A stretch of 33,132 bases of DNA from CAYRNY01 sp964425755 (GCA_964425755.1 CAYRNY010000029.1:1-33132), one strand, 5' to 3'; shown: positions 24,039-32,411, counted from the first letter of the stretch. The notes: generated by a model not told the origin, from the sequence alone. Made by a program: numbers and translations.

Positions 24039-25199
24039 ATGCGTAAATTTATAGCCAAGCGTGTTGAGTCGGTGCCGCCATCGGGGATTCGCAAATTTTT
24101 TGACATCAGCGCCGAAATGGATGATGTGATCTCGCTGGGCATCGGCGAGCCTGATTTCGTCACGCCGGACGCGGTGCTGCGTGCCGGCATCACCGCGCTG
24201 GAAGAAGGCCACACCCACTACACCAGCAACAGCGGGACGCCCGAACTGCGCGAGGCGATCGCGGCCTACCTCAAGCGGCTGTACGCGATCGAGTACGACC
24301 CGGCCAGCGAGATTCTCGCCACCGTCGGCGTGAGCGAAGCGCTCTACCTGGTGATGAACGCGGTGCTCAACCCCGGCGACGAGGTGATCATCCCGCAGCC
24401 GAGTTTCGTCTCCTACGCGCCGGAAGTCGTCTTCGCGGGGGGCACGCCGGTGATCGTCGAGACGACTGTTGACACCGGCTTCCAGGTCACCGGCGCGGCC
24501 ATCGAACACGCGATCACGCCCAAGACCAAAGCGATCCTGATCGGCTATCCGAACAACCCCACCGGGGCCGTGATGACCCGCGAGCGGCTTCTTGAACTCG
24601 CGCGTATCGCGGAAAAACACGACCTGCTCGTGATCTCGGACGAGATCTACGACCGGCTGGTGTACGGCATTGAGCACACGCATTTCGCCACCCTGCCGAA
24701 CATGCGCCCGCGCACGATTGTGCTCGGCGGCTTCAGCAAGAGCCACGCCATGACCGGCTGGCGGCTCGGTTACGCGGTTGGCCCGGCGGACCTGATCGCC
24801 GCGATGCGCAAAATCCACCAGTACACGATCATGTCCGCGCCGACTGTTGCGCAGCTCGCCATCGCCGCGACGCTCGACCGCGTTGATGAGGACGTCGAGG
24901 CGATGCGTGCTGAATACGACCGCCGCCGCAAGCTGATCGTCGGCGGGTTCAACGAGCTCGGCCTGGACTGCTTCGAGCCGCGCGGCGCGTTTTATGCCTT
25001 CCCGTCCGTCAAGGCTTCTGGCATGGACGAGGAAACCTTCGCCGAGACGCTGCTGCAAGAAGAACGCGTCGCCATGATCCCCGGCACGGCGTTCGGGGCA
25101 AGCGGGGCGGGGTTCGTGCGCGCCAGCTACGCCACCGCCTACGAACAGATCGAAGAGGCGCTGGAACGGTTGCACCGCTTTATGCAGCGGCACGGCTAA
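24039..25199 (+). CDS. Class I/II pyridoxal-phosphate aminotransferase
   Basis: A 386-aa fold-type I aminotransferase of the aspartate/aromatic (subgroup I-gamma) type. Visible: SLGIGEPDF near the N-terminus, HYTSNSGTPELREAI, the VGVSEALYLV cofactor loop, GYPNNPTGA with the Asn that contacts PLP, ISDEIYDRLVY, and Schiff-base Lys234 in GFSKSHAMTGWRLGY; an Arg binding the substrate carboxylate lies in FVRASYA. Substrate (aspartate, alanine, aromatic amino acid) is not determined. The frame is open upstream, but ATG 24039 with AGGAG six bases before it and a TATACT at 23993 fixes the start. A strong terminator follows, so it is monocistronic. Confidence 0.92.
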   Translation: MRKFIAKRVESVPPSGIRKFFDISAEMDDVISLGIGEPDFVTPDAVLRAGITALEEGHTHYTSNSGTPELREAIAAYLKRLYAIEYDPASEILATVGVSEALYLVMNAVLNPGDEVIIPQPSFVSYAPEVVFAGGTPVIVETTVDTGFQVTGAAIEHAITPKTKAILIGYPNNPTGAVMTRERLLELARIAEKHDLLVISDEIYDRLVYGIEHTHFATLPNMRPRTIVLGGFSKSHAMTGWRLGYAVGPADLIAAMRKIHQYTIMSAPTVAQLAIAATLDRVDEDVEAMRAEYDRRRKLIVGGFNELGLDCFEPRGAFYAFPSVKASGMDEETFAETLLQEERVAMIPGTAFGASGAGFVRASYATAYEQIEEALERLHRFMQRHG

Positions 25200-25227
25200 C
25201 CACAACCGGCCTGTTATCATCCTGCCA

Positions 25228-25263
25228 CCGGGCACGCGGGACGATCGGCGTGCCCGGTTTTTT
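25228..25263 (+). terminator. Intrinsic terminator after the aminotransferase
   Basis: CCGGGCACGC / GCGTGCCCGG, a 10-bp perfect stem with a 10-nt loop, followed by six Ts. Confidence 0.9.
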
Positions 25264-25361
25264 GCGCTCGTCTGGCCTGCACACACGCAGTTGCACGCGG
25301 TTCGCTTTTGGACCAGAATTCAGGCAGCATTCGACGGGGAAGCGATACAGGAGTGACGCCA

Positions 25362-25991
25362 GTGAACACCAGCGACCGCGAAGACCTGCTCAAGACTCTG
25401 AACCAACTCATGACACGGCGTATGCAGTTGCGCCGCACCCTGAACGACACGCTGCACGAGTTCTGCGAGCGCCTGTTCGCCGGAATGGAAGCCGTGCTGG
25501 AAGCCATGCAGGCATCCGGCATTCCGGGCGTCGGCAAATACCGGCGGCTGACCCATCCCGGCGCGCGCGGGCACGAAGCGTTCCAGCTTTTCATCGAGGA
25601 CTGGAGCATCATCTTTGTGCCGATGTCGGGCTTTGCGCGGCCCAATATCACCGACGAAGCGCTGATCGAACAGTTCCGCTTCAAGCAACCGTGCGCGCGG
25701 ATGGGCGTCTTCCTGACCGACGAACCGCAGGGCGCGGCCTTCTACGACTTTCTGATCTTCGAGGATCGCTCGTGGTTCGCGTGGGGCTACGGGTGGCCGC
25801 GCCAGCATGCCGATATCCAGGATACGGACTTCGAAATGCTGGCCCTGGAGTTGATCCACAGCTTCGTGAAAGACATCTTCGTCACGTGGTACACGCGCGA
25901 AGGCTCGCGCCTGTCAGACGCCCTCGACTCCAAGAAACGTACCTACGAATTCGGGCTGCCCGGCGAAGAGCAGCAGGGGGGCCGCAAATAG
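25362..25991 (+). CDS. Conserved-looking protein of unknown function
   Basis: A 209-aa soluble protein with codon use like its neighbours. Residues 1-60 are predicted helical and possibly coiled (LLKTLNQLMTRRMQLRRTLN); a middle part is rich in aromatic residues (FQLFIEDWSIIFVPMSGF, FLIFEDRSWFAWGYGWP), and a C-terminal helix ends in a polar tail. No catalytic motif, signal peptide or membrane segment. GTG 25362 is chosen because AGGAG at 25349-25353 lies eight bases before it; the longer frame to a TTG at 25308 has no ribosome site. It stands alone between a terminator and the dnaA upstream region. I do not recognise the family. Confidence 0.7.
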   Translation: MNTSDREDLLKTLNQLMTRRMQLRRTLNDTLHEFCERLFAGMEAVLEAMQASGIPGVGKYRRLTHPGARGHEAFQLFIEDWSIIFVPMSGFARPNITDEALIEQFRFKQPCARMGVFLTDEPQGAAFYDFLIFEDRSWFAWGYGWPRQHADIQDTDFEMLALELIHSFVKDIFVTWYTREGSRLSDALDSKKRTYEFGLPGEEQQGGRK

Positions 25992-26142
25992 AGGGCCAGC
26001 GACTGCATAGCGCCGCGCAAGCCAGTAAGCCCTCGACTCCGATGTGCTACAGGGCTTGATGTATAACACGCACATAGAACAAGATTTCTATTTTGTACAT
26101 TTCCAGCGCTTAGATTCCAGGCCGGGACGTACAATCGCGAAT

Positions 26143-26200
26143 CTTAAAATTTTGGATTTGGTCGAAAATTTTAAGGTGGGAAAACGCGAAAGTTTCCCAC
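26143..26200. repeat. Two consecutive perfect hairpins in the dnaA upstream region
   Basis: CTTAAAATTTT / AAAATTTTAAG (11-bp stem, 26143-26153 and 26165-26175, 11-nt loop), followed at once by GTGGGAAA / TTTCCCAC (8-bp stem, 26176-26183 and 26193-26200). Neither is followed by a T-run. The 626-base gap 25992-26617 contains no credible gene; it holds these hairpins, the elements at 26245-26258 (CCCCAT/ATGGGG), 26271-26285 (GCGACTC/GAGTCGC) and 26335-26362, the dnaA promoter and a 16-bp palindrome. Confidence 0.75.
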
Positions 26201-26334
26201 TTATCGCACAAGGCCCTAAATAGCGGCACACCGCCAGCGCCCGCCCCCATCTATGGGGCTTACGGACGCTGCGACTCCGAGTCGCCACCCAGTCTTTCAC
26301 GATTTTGGAATCCACACCCGCGAGTCGATTCCGG

Positions 26335-26362
26335 CGAATCTTAAAAAATCTAATTCTTTAAG
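26335..26362. repeat. Second CTTAAA/TTTAAG element upstream of dnaA
   Basis: CGAATCTTAAAA (26335-26346) is a direct copy of 26138-26149, and CTTAAA (26340-26345) pairs with TTTAAG (26357-26362) across an 11-nt loop, echoing the larger hairpin 190 bases upstream. It ends 20 bases before the dnaA -35 box. Confidence 0.55.
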
Positions 26363-26382
26363 GTTCGGACCGGCGAATCCGA

Positions 26383-26411
26383 TTGAGTTGCAGCGAGGGC
26401 TTTGCTACAAT
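26383..26411 (+). promoter_or_regulatory. Promoter of dnaA
   Basis: TTGAGT (26383-26388), 17-bp spacer and TACAAT (26406-26411) with a TGC extension (26403-26405). It predicts a leader of about 200 nt. Confidence 0.65.
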
Positions 26412-26554
26412 GAGTTTACTCCAGTCGGGGAGACCCCACCAGCGAAACACGGAGCGCAACAAACCCCGGTCGCCAGACCACCAGGCTCCATTGTCACCCT
26501 GGCGGGGAACATAGACTAGCAACATCAACCACATACCTGATAGCGTAATACCGG

Positions 26555-26570
26555 CAGGTCGATCGACCTG
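26555..26570. promoter_or_regulatory. 16-bp perfect palindrome in the dnaA leader
   Basis: CAGGTCGATCGACCTG, with no interruption, 47 bases before the dnaA ATG and about 140 bases after the predicted start site. It does not resemble a DnaA box. A dimeric regulator could bind it, or it could fold in the mRNA. Confidence 0.5.
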
Positions 26571-26617
26571 TGCGTTAGTGCATTGCATGTTTTTTCAAGC
26601 AATTATTTGAGGCCTGG

Positions 26618-28240
26618 ATGCCGATGCTTAGCCCAAGAGAAGCCTGGGATACGACCCTCGACCAAATCGCGTTACGCGTGGGCCGCGCCGAATTCGAAAC
26701 GTGGCTCAAAGGGACCGAGGTGATCGCCTATGAAGACGGCGAGTTCACCGTCAAGGTTCGGCATGCCTATGCTAAAGACTGGCTGGAACGTCACCTGCTG
26801 CACGATATCACAAGCCTGCTGAGCCGCACGATCAAGCGCGCGGCGAAGGTCCACTTCACGGTGCACCTGCCGCACCGCCACAAGGAAAGCTCGCTCAGTG
26901 ACGCCGGGCCGCTGTTCAACGCCCTGGCCGAGCCAACCCGCCAGAAGGCCGCCGCGCCTGCGATGGCCGCGCCTGACCACGCGGCCACCCCTGCGCCTCA
27001 CGCGCTGCCTGCCACGACGGGCACGGTCCAGGCCGGGGCAGTTGCGGCGTCGCAAGTCGAGTCGCCTGCAAGCACGCCACCATCCCCCCCGGCGACGGTT
27101 GCCCCGGACGCGGCGACTGCCGCTGGCGGGGATTATTCCGAGTGGGACCCGCGCTTTACCGACGTGCGCCGCACGCTCGACCGCGACACCGCGAACACCG
27201 AGCACTCGATCACGCCGCTGAACCCGGCGTTCACCTTCGAGACGTTTGTCACCGGGACGAGCAACGAATTTGCACACGCCGCGGCCCAGGCCATCGTCGA
27301 GACGCCCGGCACGCGCTACAACCCGCTGGTGATCTTCGGCGGGGTCGGCCTGGGCAAGACACACCTGCTGCACGCGATCGGGCACGCGCTGCGCGCTGCG
27401 GGCCGCGACGTGCTATACGCCACCGCCGAGACCTTCACCAACGAAACCATCGACGCGATTCGCGGGCGCACGACAGGCGATCTGCGCCAGCGTTACCGCA
27501 GCGTGGACGTGCTGCTGGTGGACGACTTCCAGTTCATGGCCGGCAAAAGCAGCACCGAAGAGGAGTTCTACCACACCTTTAACACGATCGTCGGGCGGGG
27601 CGGCCAGGTCGTGGTTGCGATCAACCAGCACCCGCGCCAGTTGACCAAGCTCGATGAACGCCTGCGCTCGCGCCTGGAAGGCGGCCTGATCACCGACATC
27701 CAGGCCCCCGAACAGGCCACGCGCCACGCGATCCTGCGCGTCAAGTCGAGCGCGCAGGGGGTCAGCCTGCCGGAAGATGTCGCGCAGGCGCTCGCCGTGC
27801 AAGCCGTCGCGAACGTGCGCGAGCTCGAGGGCATGTTGACCCAGGTCCTCGCCCGCGCGCAGTTAGGCCGCCAGCCGCTGACGGTGGCGCTGGCGCAGCA
27901 GGTGTTACGGCTGAGCAACTCGCAGGCGGTCCACCAACCAGCCAGCAAACCCAACATCAGCCGCATCCTGGAAGCGACCGCGACCTATCACCAGCTTTCG
28001 CTGGACGACCTGCTGAGCAAGCGCCGCACGCAAAAGATCGCCCGCGCGCGCCAGATCGCGATGTACATCGCGCGCGAGGAGACCAACGCCTCCCTGCCAC
28101 AGATCGGCGAGGCGCTGGGCGGGCGCAATCACAGCACCGTGCTGTACGGGTGCAACAAGATCGCCGAAGCCCTCAAAGAAGACGGCAGCCTGAAAACGGA
28201 GATCGATTCGATCCGCCAGACGCTGTTTTCGAAAGACTGA
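26618..28240 (+). CDS. dnaA: Chromosomal replication initiator DnaA
   Basis: A 540-aa AAA+ initiator that binds oriC and opens the DNA. Domain I is residues 1-85 (AWDTTLDQIALRVGRAEFETW); domain II is an Ala/Pro-rich linker of about 110 residues, longer than in most relatives (E. coli DnaA is 467 aa); domain III (about 205-430) has Walker A GGVGLGKTHLLH with Lys247, Walker B VLLVDDFQF, sensor and arginine-finger regions (LRSRLEGGLI); domain IV ends with the DNA-binding signature GGRNHSTVLYGCNKI. TTGAGG lies five bases before the ATG; a second in-frame ATG is at 26624. Its promoter, leader palindrome and terminator are all visible. dnaN and recF are not adjacent; the downstream 950 bases look like the origin. 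Confidence 0.98.
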   Translation: MPMLSPREAWDTTLDQIALRVGRAEFETWLKGTEVIAYEDGEFTVKVRHAYAKDWLERHLLHDITSLLSRTIKRAAKVHFTVHLPHRHKESSLSDAGPLFNALAEPTRQKAAAPAMAAPDHAATPAPHALPATTGTVQAGAVAASQVESPASTPPSPPATVAPDAATAAGGDYSEWDPRFTDVRRTLDRDTANTEHSITPLNPAFTFETFVTGTSNEFAHAAAQAIVETPGTRYNPLVIFGGVGLGKTHLLHAIGHALRAAGRDVLYATAETFTNETIDAIRGRTTGDLRQRYRSVDVLLVDDFQFMAGKSSTEEEFYHTFNTIVGRGGQVVVAINQHPRQLTKLDERLRSRLEGGLITDIQAPEQATRHAILRVKSSAQGVSLPEDVAQALAVQAVANVRELEGMLTQVLARAQLGRQPLTVALAQQVLRLSNSQAVHQPASKPNISRILEATATYHQLSLDDLLSKRRTQKIARARQIAMYIAREETNASLPQIGEALGGRNHSTVLYGCNKIAEALKEDGSLKTEIDSIRQTLFSKD

Positions 28241-28286
28241 GCACCCTCTGCCCGCACACTGCACGCTACCTCAGCAGAACACCGCC

Positions 28287-28315
28287 GCGCCGGCTCGCAA
28301 CCGGCGCACTTTTTT
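28287..28315 (+). terminator. Intrinsic terminator after dnaA
   Basis: GCGCCGG / CCGGCGC (7-bp perfect stem, 7-nt loop) followed after two bases by six Ts (28310-28315). Confidence 0.8.
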
Positions 28316-28443
28316 GCCGCCCCCACACCGGACGCCGTCGCGCTGCCCGATCCAACGTCAGGTGAACGCCATGACCAGGCCACTGCACGCGTTTTTCCAG
28401 GTCCCGGCGCATGACCCGGTGCTATCGACTCCTATCTGTATGG

Positions 28444-29036
28444 TTATCAACAACGGCCCGGCAAGCCCCGTGTTTTAACATTGGCACGCGGCATTATCCC
28501 ACCCGGAATATGTAGCCCCAAACCAGCCAGCCACACCCCTATATAGCGCGCCGCGCGCTGCCGCCGGGGTGCGTTGCGCGCACGCCTGTTACACGCTGTC
28601 AGCATCGCGTGGCCCAGCCCTGTGCACAACCCTGCCCCGCCATGCACAGCCTGTCAAAAAGCCGTTATCCCACATATCCCACAACCCAGATATGGCCCCC
28701 ATCCGGGCGCACCGGGCGATATGCAGGGGGGCCATTTGGGGGCCTGAATCTTCGCTGAAACGGCCTGTTTATGGAGTCCACAACTCGCCCGATCTTTGCA
28801 CAAACCGGAGTCCATAACGCGCGCATAGCAGGTTCTGTATGTGGGATTTACGTGGGAAATATAGAGGGGCAACGCAGCGGCTACCGGCCAGATGTGGGCG
28901 TCCGTGCGGTTTGCGGTTGGCCGCGTCTCCAGAAACACGCAGTTATTCACAGCATCAACAGGCCCTACTACTACGGCTAGAAATAAATTACGTCGTGCTA
29001 TTGTGTGAATAAGTCTTTTCGCTGCGCTATCCCACG
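28444..29036. other. Candidate replication origin (oriC)
   Basis: The 948-base gap between dnaA and the isomerase gene has no credible gene. It holds two exact DnaA boxes of consensus TTATNCACA (TTATTCACA at 28943-28951 on plus; 29012-29004 on minus) and near matches: TTATCAACA (28444-28452), TTGTGCACA (28629-28621, minus), CTTTGCACA (28794-28802). A second motif, TATCCCAC(A/C/G), occurs on plus at 28495, 28666, 28675 (two abutting copies) and 29028, with AATCCCACA (28848-28840) and TTTCCCACG (28859-28851) on minus. Between the two exact boxes is an AT-rich run (about 28978-28990) that could be the unwinding element. Also present: ATGGCCCCC / GGGGGCCAT (28692-28735) and TTATGGA / TCCATAA (28769-28817) inverted repeats. 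Confidence 0.72.
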
Positions 29037-29133
29037 CAGCCAGCACCATGCCCTGGCGTGATCTCCAACGCGAACAGGCCGCAGGGCAACCGTAAGCGTA
29101 CGGTTTGACTGTGCACGGAAGGCCAGGCAGCGG

Positions 29134-29139
29134 TACAAT
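29134..29139 (+). promoter_or_regulatory. -10 box of the isomerase gene
   Basis: TACAAT, 49 bases before the ATG. A TTGACT at 29105-29110 is too far (23 bp) to be a normal -35 box. Confidence 0.4.
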
Positions 29140-29188
29140 CGGGCGCGCAGTACCGCGATCCATGAAGTGCGTTGCAGGGGGTAGCGTG

Positions 29189-30265
29189 ATGACGACGTCA
29201 TTTGATTTTGATGACCTGGAGCACGTCCGGCAGGTGGACCGTGACAATATGCTGGCACACATCGATGCGCTGGCCGACCAGTTTCAACAGGCCTGGGTTG
29301 CGGCGCAGCAGTACGCTTTGCCGGACGCATACCTTACGCCGCGCCAGATCGTACTGTGCGGCATGGGCGGGTCGGCGATCGGGGGCGATTTGCTCGCCGC
29401 GTTGATCGCGCCCACCGCGCCGGTCCCGTTCACGGTCGTGCGGGGTTATGATCTGCCGGCATATGTCGCCAGCCCGGACACCCTGGTGATCGCCAGCAGC
29501 CACTCTGGAAACACCGAAGAGACGCTCGCCGCCGCCGACCAGGCGCACGCACGCGGGGCGCATCTGCTCGCCCTCACCACCGGTGGTGAGCTGGCGGAGC
29601 ACGCCAGTTATCATGGCTACCCGCTGTGGCAGTTCGATTACCTGAGCCAGCCGCGCGCGGCCCTGGGCTGGAGCTTTGGACTGTTGGTCGGGCTGGCGCA
29701 CCGGATGCGCCTCGCGCCGGCGCTTGACACGGACCTGCCAGAAGCGGTCGCCCTGTTGCGCAAACAGCAGCCTGCGTATACCATCAGCACGCCCATCGCG
29801 GCCAACGTCGCCAAGCAAACCGCGCAGCAGATCACCGGCTACCTGCCCGTGATCGCCGGTGCAGGCGTGTTTGAGCCGGTCGCGCGGCGCTGGAAGTGCC
29901 AGCTCAATGAAAACGCGAAGGTCTGGGCGCAATACGAACCCCTGCCGGAGATGAATCACAACGCGGTGGCGAGTGTCAGTTTCGCGGCAGAGCAGGCGGT
30001 CAAGCTGGCGGCGGTGTTCATCACGTCGGCGCGCTTTGACCACGCGCGTGTGGCCTTACGGCACGCCTTGACCGAGAAGCTGTGCCGGGAGCATGGCTTT
30101 GTCACGCGGCGCTTTGAGCCGCAGGGCGAGAGCGTCCTGGCGCAGATGTGCCACGCGATCCAGTTCGGCGACTACCTGAGCTTCTATACCGCGATGGCCT
30201 ACAGCAAAGACCCGACGGCAATCGAGCAGATTCTCGAGCTCAAAGCCCAACTGGCACAGCAGTGA
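29189..30265 (+). CDS. Bifunctional phosphoglucose/phosphomannose isomerase
   Basis: A 358-aa SIS-domain enzyme of the bifunctional PGI/PMI family known from archaea and some bacteria, interconverting fructose 6-phosphate with glucose 6- or mannose 6-phosphate in the cytoplasm. The first SIS domain carries CGMGGSAIGGDLL and the sugar-phosphate loop SSHSGNTEETL; the second has IAGAGVFEPVARRWK, the family's QLNENAK, and the PEMNHN block containing the catalytic-type Glu/His. Length matches (320-360 aa). The frame is open to a TTG at 29105; ATG 29189 is chosen since GGGGG lies seven bases before it and the conserved N-terminus starts there. It supplies mannose 6-phosphate for glycan precursors, fitting the glycan genes of the window. 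Confidence 0.9.
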   Translation: MTTSFDFDDLEHVRQVDRDNMLAHIDALADQFQQAWVAAQQYALPDAYLTPRQIVLCGMGGSAIGGDLLAALIAPTAPVPFTVVRGYDLPAYVASPDTLVIASSHSGNTEETLAAADQAHARGAHLLALTTGGELAEHASYHGYPLWQFDYLSQPRAALGWSFGLLVGLAHRMRLAPALDTDLPEAVALLRKQQPAYTISTPIAANVAKQTAQQITGYLPVIAGAGVFEPVARRWKCQLNENAKVWAQYEPLPEMNHNAVASVSFAAEQAVKLAAVFITSARFDHARVALRHALTEKLCREHGFVTRRFEPQGESVLAQMCHAIQFGDYLSFYTAMAYSKDPTAIEQILELKAQLAQQ

Positions 30266-30332
30266 GCGGGCCCGCGTCTTATGCCGCGCGGACCTTTTTA
30301 CAGTAGCGGTTAGCAATGGAGGATTACAACGT

Positions 30333-31427
30333 ATGGCACGTAAAGCAGAGCATGTGCGTTTGTTCATTCCCGGCCCGGTCGAGGTGCGGCCCGAAATTCT
30401 CGACGCCCAGGCAGACTGGATGATCGGCCACCGGTCGGCGGCCTTCGCGGACCTGTACGCGCGCATCCAGCCCAAACTGCAGCAGACCTTTAGCACCACG
30501 AATCCGGTGTATGTGTACACGTCGTCCGGGACCGGCGTGTGGGAATCCGCGTCACGAAACTGCGTCCGCGATGACAAGAAAATCCTGCACCTGACCTGCG
30601 GCGCGTTCAGCGAGCGCTGGGCCGAAGCCAGCCACTTGAACGGTAAAGACGTGGACATCATCGCGGTCGAATGGGGGCAGGCCGTCAAGCCGGACGACCT
30701 GGCGGACGCCCTGGCACGTGAGGAATACGACGCGGTGGCCTGCGTGATGAACGAGACCAGCACCGGCGTGCGGAATCCCGTTGAAGCGTATGCCGAGGTG
30801 TTGAAGGATTACCCGGATACGCTGTTCCTGGTAGACGCAGTCAGCATCTATGCCGGGGCGGAGATTCTGTGTGACGAGTGGGGTATTGACATCTGCCTGA
30901 CCAGCACGCAGAAAGCGTTCGCGTTGCCGCCGGGCATGGCGTTCGGGGCCGTGTCGGAAGCGGCGCGCGAGCGCGCGCAGACGGTCAAGAATCGCGGTTA
31001 CTATTTTGACATCCTGGAGTTGCACAAGCGCCACCTGAAGAACAACACCCCGGCTACGCCGCCGGTCGCGCTGCTCTACGCGGCGGACAAGCAGCTTGAC
31101 GATATGCTGGCCGAGGGCCTCGACGCCCGCTACAAGCGCCACGAGCAAATGGCCGCCATGACGCGCGATTGGGCGCTGCGGGCCGGGTTCGAGCTGTTCG
31201 CGGAGGAGGGCTACCGGTCCCCCACCGTGACGACGGTCACCAACACGCGCGGGATCGACATCCCGGCGCTGAACGCGTTCCTGACCGAGCGCGGCATGGT
31301 GCTCTCGAACGGCTACGGCAGGCTAAAGGGCGAAACCTTCCGCATCGCGCACATGGGTGATACACAGCCGGAACATCTCGAAACATTGTTCGCTGCCATC
31401 GACGAATTCATGGAGAACAAGGCGTAA
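30333..31427 (+). CDS. Class V aminotransferase, probably serine synthesis
   Basis: A 364-aa PLP enzyme of the serine-pyruvate / alanine-glyoxylate / SerC-like branch. Marks: FIPGPVEVRPEIL and GHRSAAF at the N-terminus, YVYTSSGTGVWE (PLP loop), VMNETSTGV, LVDAVS, and Schiff-base Lys194 in TSTQKAFALPPG; C-terminal LKGETFRIAHMGD holds the substrate-carboxylate Arg. GGAGG lies ten bases before the ATG. The 3-phosphoglycerate dehydrogenase gene starts six bases after its stop, so phosphohydroxypyruvate-glutamate transamination is the likely reaction; glyoxylate or pyruvate as acceptor is an alternative. Confidence 0.88.
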   Translation: MARKAEHVRLFIPGPVEVRPEILDAQADWMIGHRSAAFADLYARIQPKLQQTFSTTNPVYVYTSSGTGVWESASRNCVRDDKKILHLTCGAFSERWAEASHLNGKDVDIIAVEWGQAVKPDDLADALAREEYDAVACVMNETSTGVRNPVEAYAEVLKDYPDTLFLVDAVSIYAGAEILCDEWGIDICLTSTQKAFALPPGMAFGAVSEAARERAQTVKNRGYYFDILELHKRHLKNNTPATPPVALLYAADKQLDDMLAEGLDARYKRHEQMAAMTRDWALRAGFELFAEEGYRSPTVTTVTNTRGIDIPALNAFLTERGMVLSNGYGRLKGETFRIAHMGDTQPEHLETLFAAIDEFMENKA

Positions 31428-31433
31428 CCGTCT

Positions 31434-32411
31434 ATGAGTTATCTTGTGGTCATTCCGGATGATCTGAACCAGGCCGGGCTCGACCGCCTGCGCGCCCAGG
31501 AGGGCCTGGCGGTCCACGCGCCGGGCAAGATGACGCGCGACGAAACACTCGCCGCCGTGCCGGATGCGGACGCGCTGATCGTGCGCAGCAGCACGACCGC
31601 CGACCGTGAGTTGATCGCTGCCGCGCCCAAGCTGAAGGTGATCGTGCGGGCGGGGGTTGGTGTGGATAACATCGACCTGGACGCCTGCACCGCGCGCGGG
31701 ATCGTGGTGATGAATGCTCCCGACGGCAACACGATATCGACCGCCGAGCACACCTTCGCATTGATGCTCGCGCTGCTGCGTCACATCCCGCAGGCCGACG
31801 CGTCGATGCGCGCCGGGCGCTGGGACCGCAGCCGGTATGTCGGCACCGAACTGTACGGCAAAACGCTGGGGATCATCGGGTTCGGGCGCGTGGGACGTGC
31901 GCTCTCGCAGCGCGCCCAGGCATTCGGAGTCATCGAGCTGGCTTACGATCCGTTCGTGCCGGAGCGTCTCGCGCGGCACCTGGGGTTGTCGCTGGTGTCG
32001 AATGTGGACCTGCTGTTCGAACGTGCCGACATCATCTCGCTGCATGCGCTGGTGACGGACAGCACGCGCGGCATGATCAATGCCGAAAACATCGCCAAGA
32101 TGAAAGACGGCGTGTGCATCATCAACGCGGCACGCGGCGCGTTGATCAACAATGCCGACCTGGCCGCGGCGCTCAAATCGGGCAAGGTCGCGGGCGCGGC
32201 GCTCGATGTGTACGATCAGGAACCGCCCCCCGCCGATAACCCGCTGCTCAACCTGCCGAACGTGATCTACACGCCGCATCTCGGCGCGAGCACGATCGAG
32301 GCGCAGGCGGCGGTCGGCGTGCAGGCGGCGGAAGAGGTCATCGACGCACTGTTCAAGCGGCGCTATGAGAACGTGCGTAACCGGGATGTGCTGGAGCAGA
32401 TCCTGCAATAA
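31434..32411 (+). CDS. serA: D-3-phosphoglycerate dehydrogenase (short form without ACT domain)
   Basis: A 325-aa D-2-hydroxyacid dehydrogenase. NAD-binding GFGRVG after LGIIG, substrate loop VRAGVGVDNID, the MNAPDGNTISTAEHTFAL block typical of SerA, and the catalytic Arg234 (AARGALI), Glu263 (YDQEPP) and His282 (TPHLGAST). The first step of phosphorylated serine synthesis is inferred from these motifs and from the aminotransferase directly upstream. It ends after the catalytic domain, lacking the ASB and ACT domains through which serine inhibits longer SerA proteins, so feedback by that route is not expected. A strong terminator follows, closing the two-gene operon. Another 2-hydroxyacid dehydrogenase activity is possible. 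Confidence 0.9.
   Translation: MSYLVVIPDDLNQAGLDRLRAQEGLAVHAPGKMTRDETLAAVPDADALIVRSSTTADRELIAAAPKLKVIVRAGVGVDNIDLDACTARGIVVMNAPDGNTISTAEHTFALMLALLRHIPQADASMRAGRWDRSRYVGTELYGKTLGIIGFGRVGRALSQRAQAFGVIELAYDPFVPERLARHLGLSLVSNVDLLFERADIISLHALVTDSTRGMINAENIAKMKDGVCIINAARGALINNADLAAALKSGKVAGAALDVYDQEPPPADNPLLNLPNVIYTPHLGASTIEAQAAVGVQAAEEVIDALFKRRYENVRNRDVLEQILQ

Noticed and set aside
21929..24214. A 761-codon open frame on the minus strand
   Set aside because: Arg/Gln/His-rich shadow of the DUF2723 gene and the start of the aminotransferase gene, with no domain pattern.
28569..29262. Open frames in the gap after dnaA (82 codons plus strand, 202 codons minus strand)
   Set aside because: No ribosome sites or recognisable motifs; the minus-strand frame also runs into the isomerase gene. 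The region is better explained as an origin.
30270..30299. Intrinsic terminator between the isomerase and the aminotransferase
   Set aside because: A TTTTT run is present, but the stem before it is only about five perfect pairs with a long loop.
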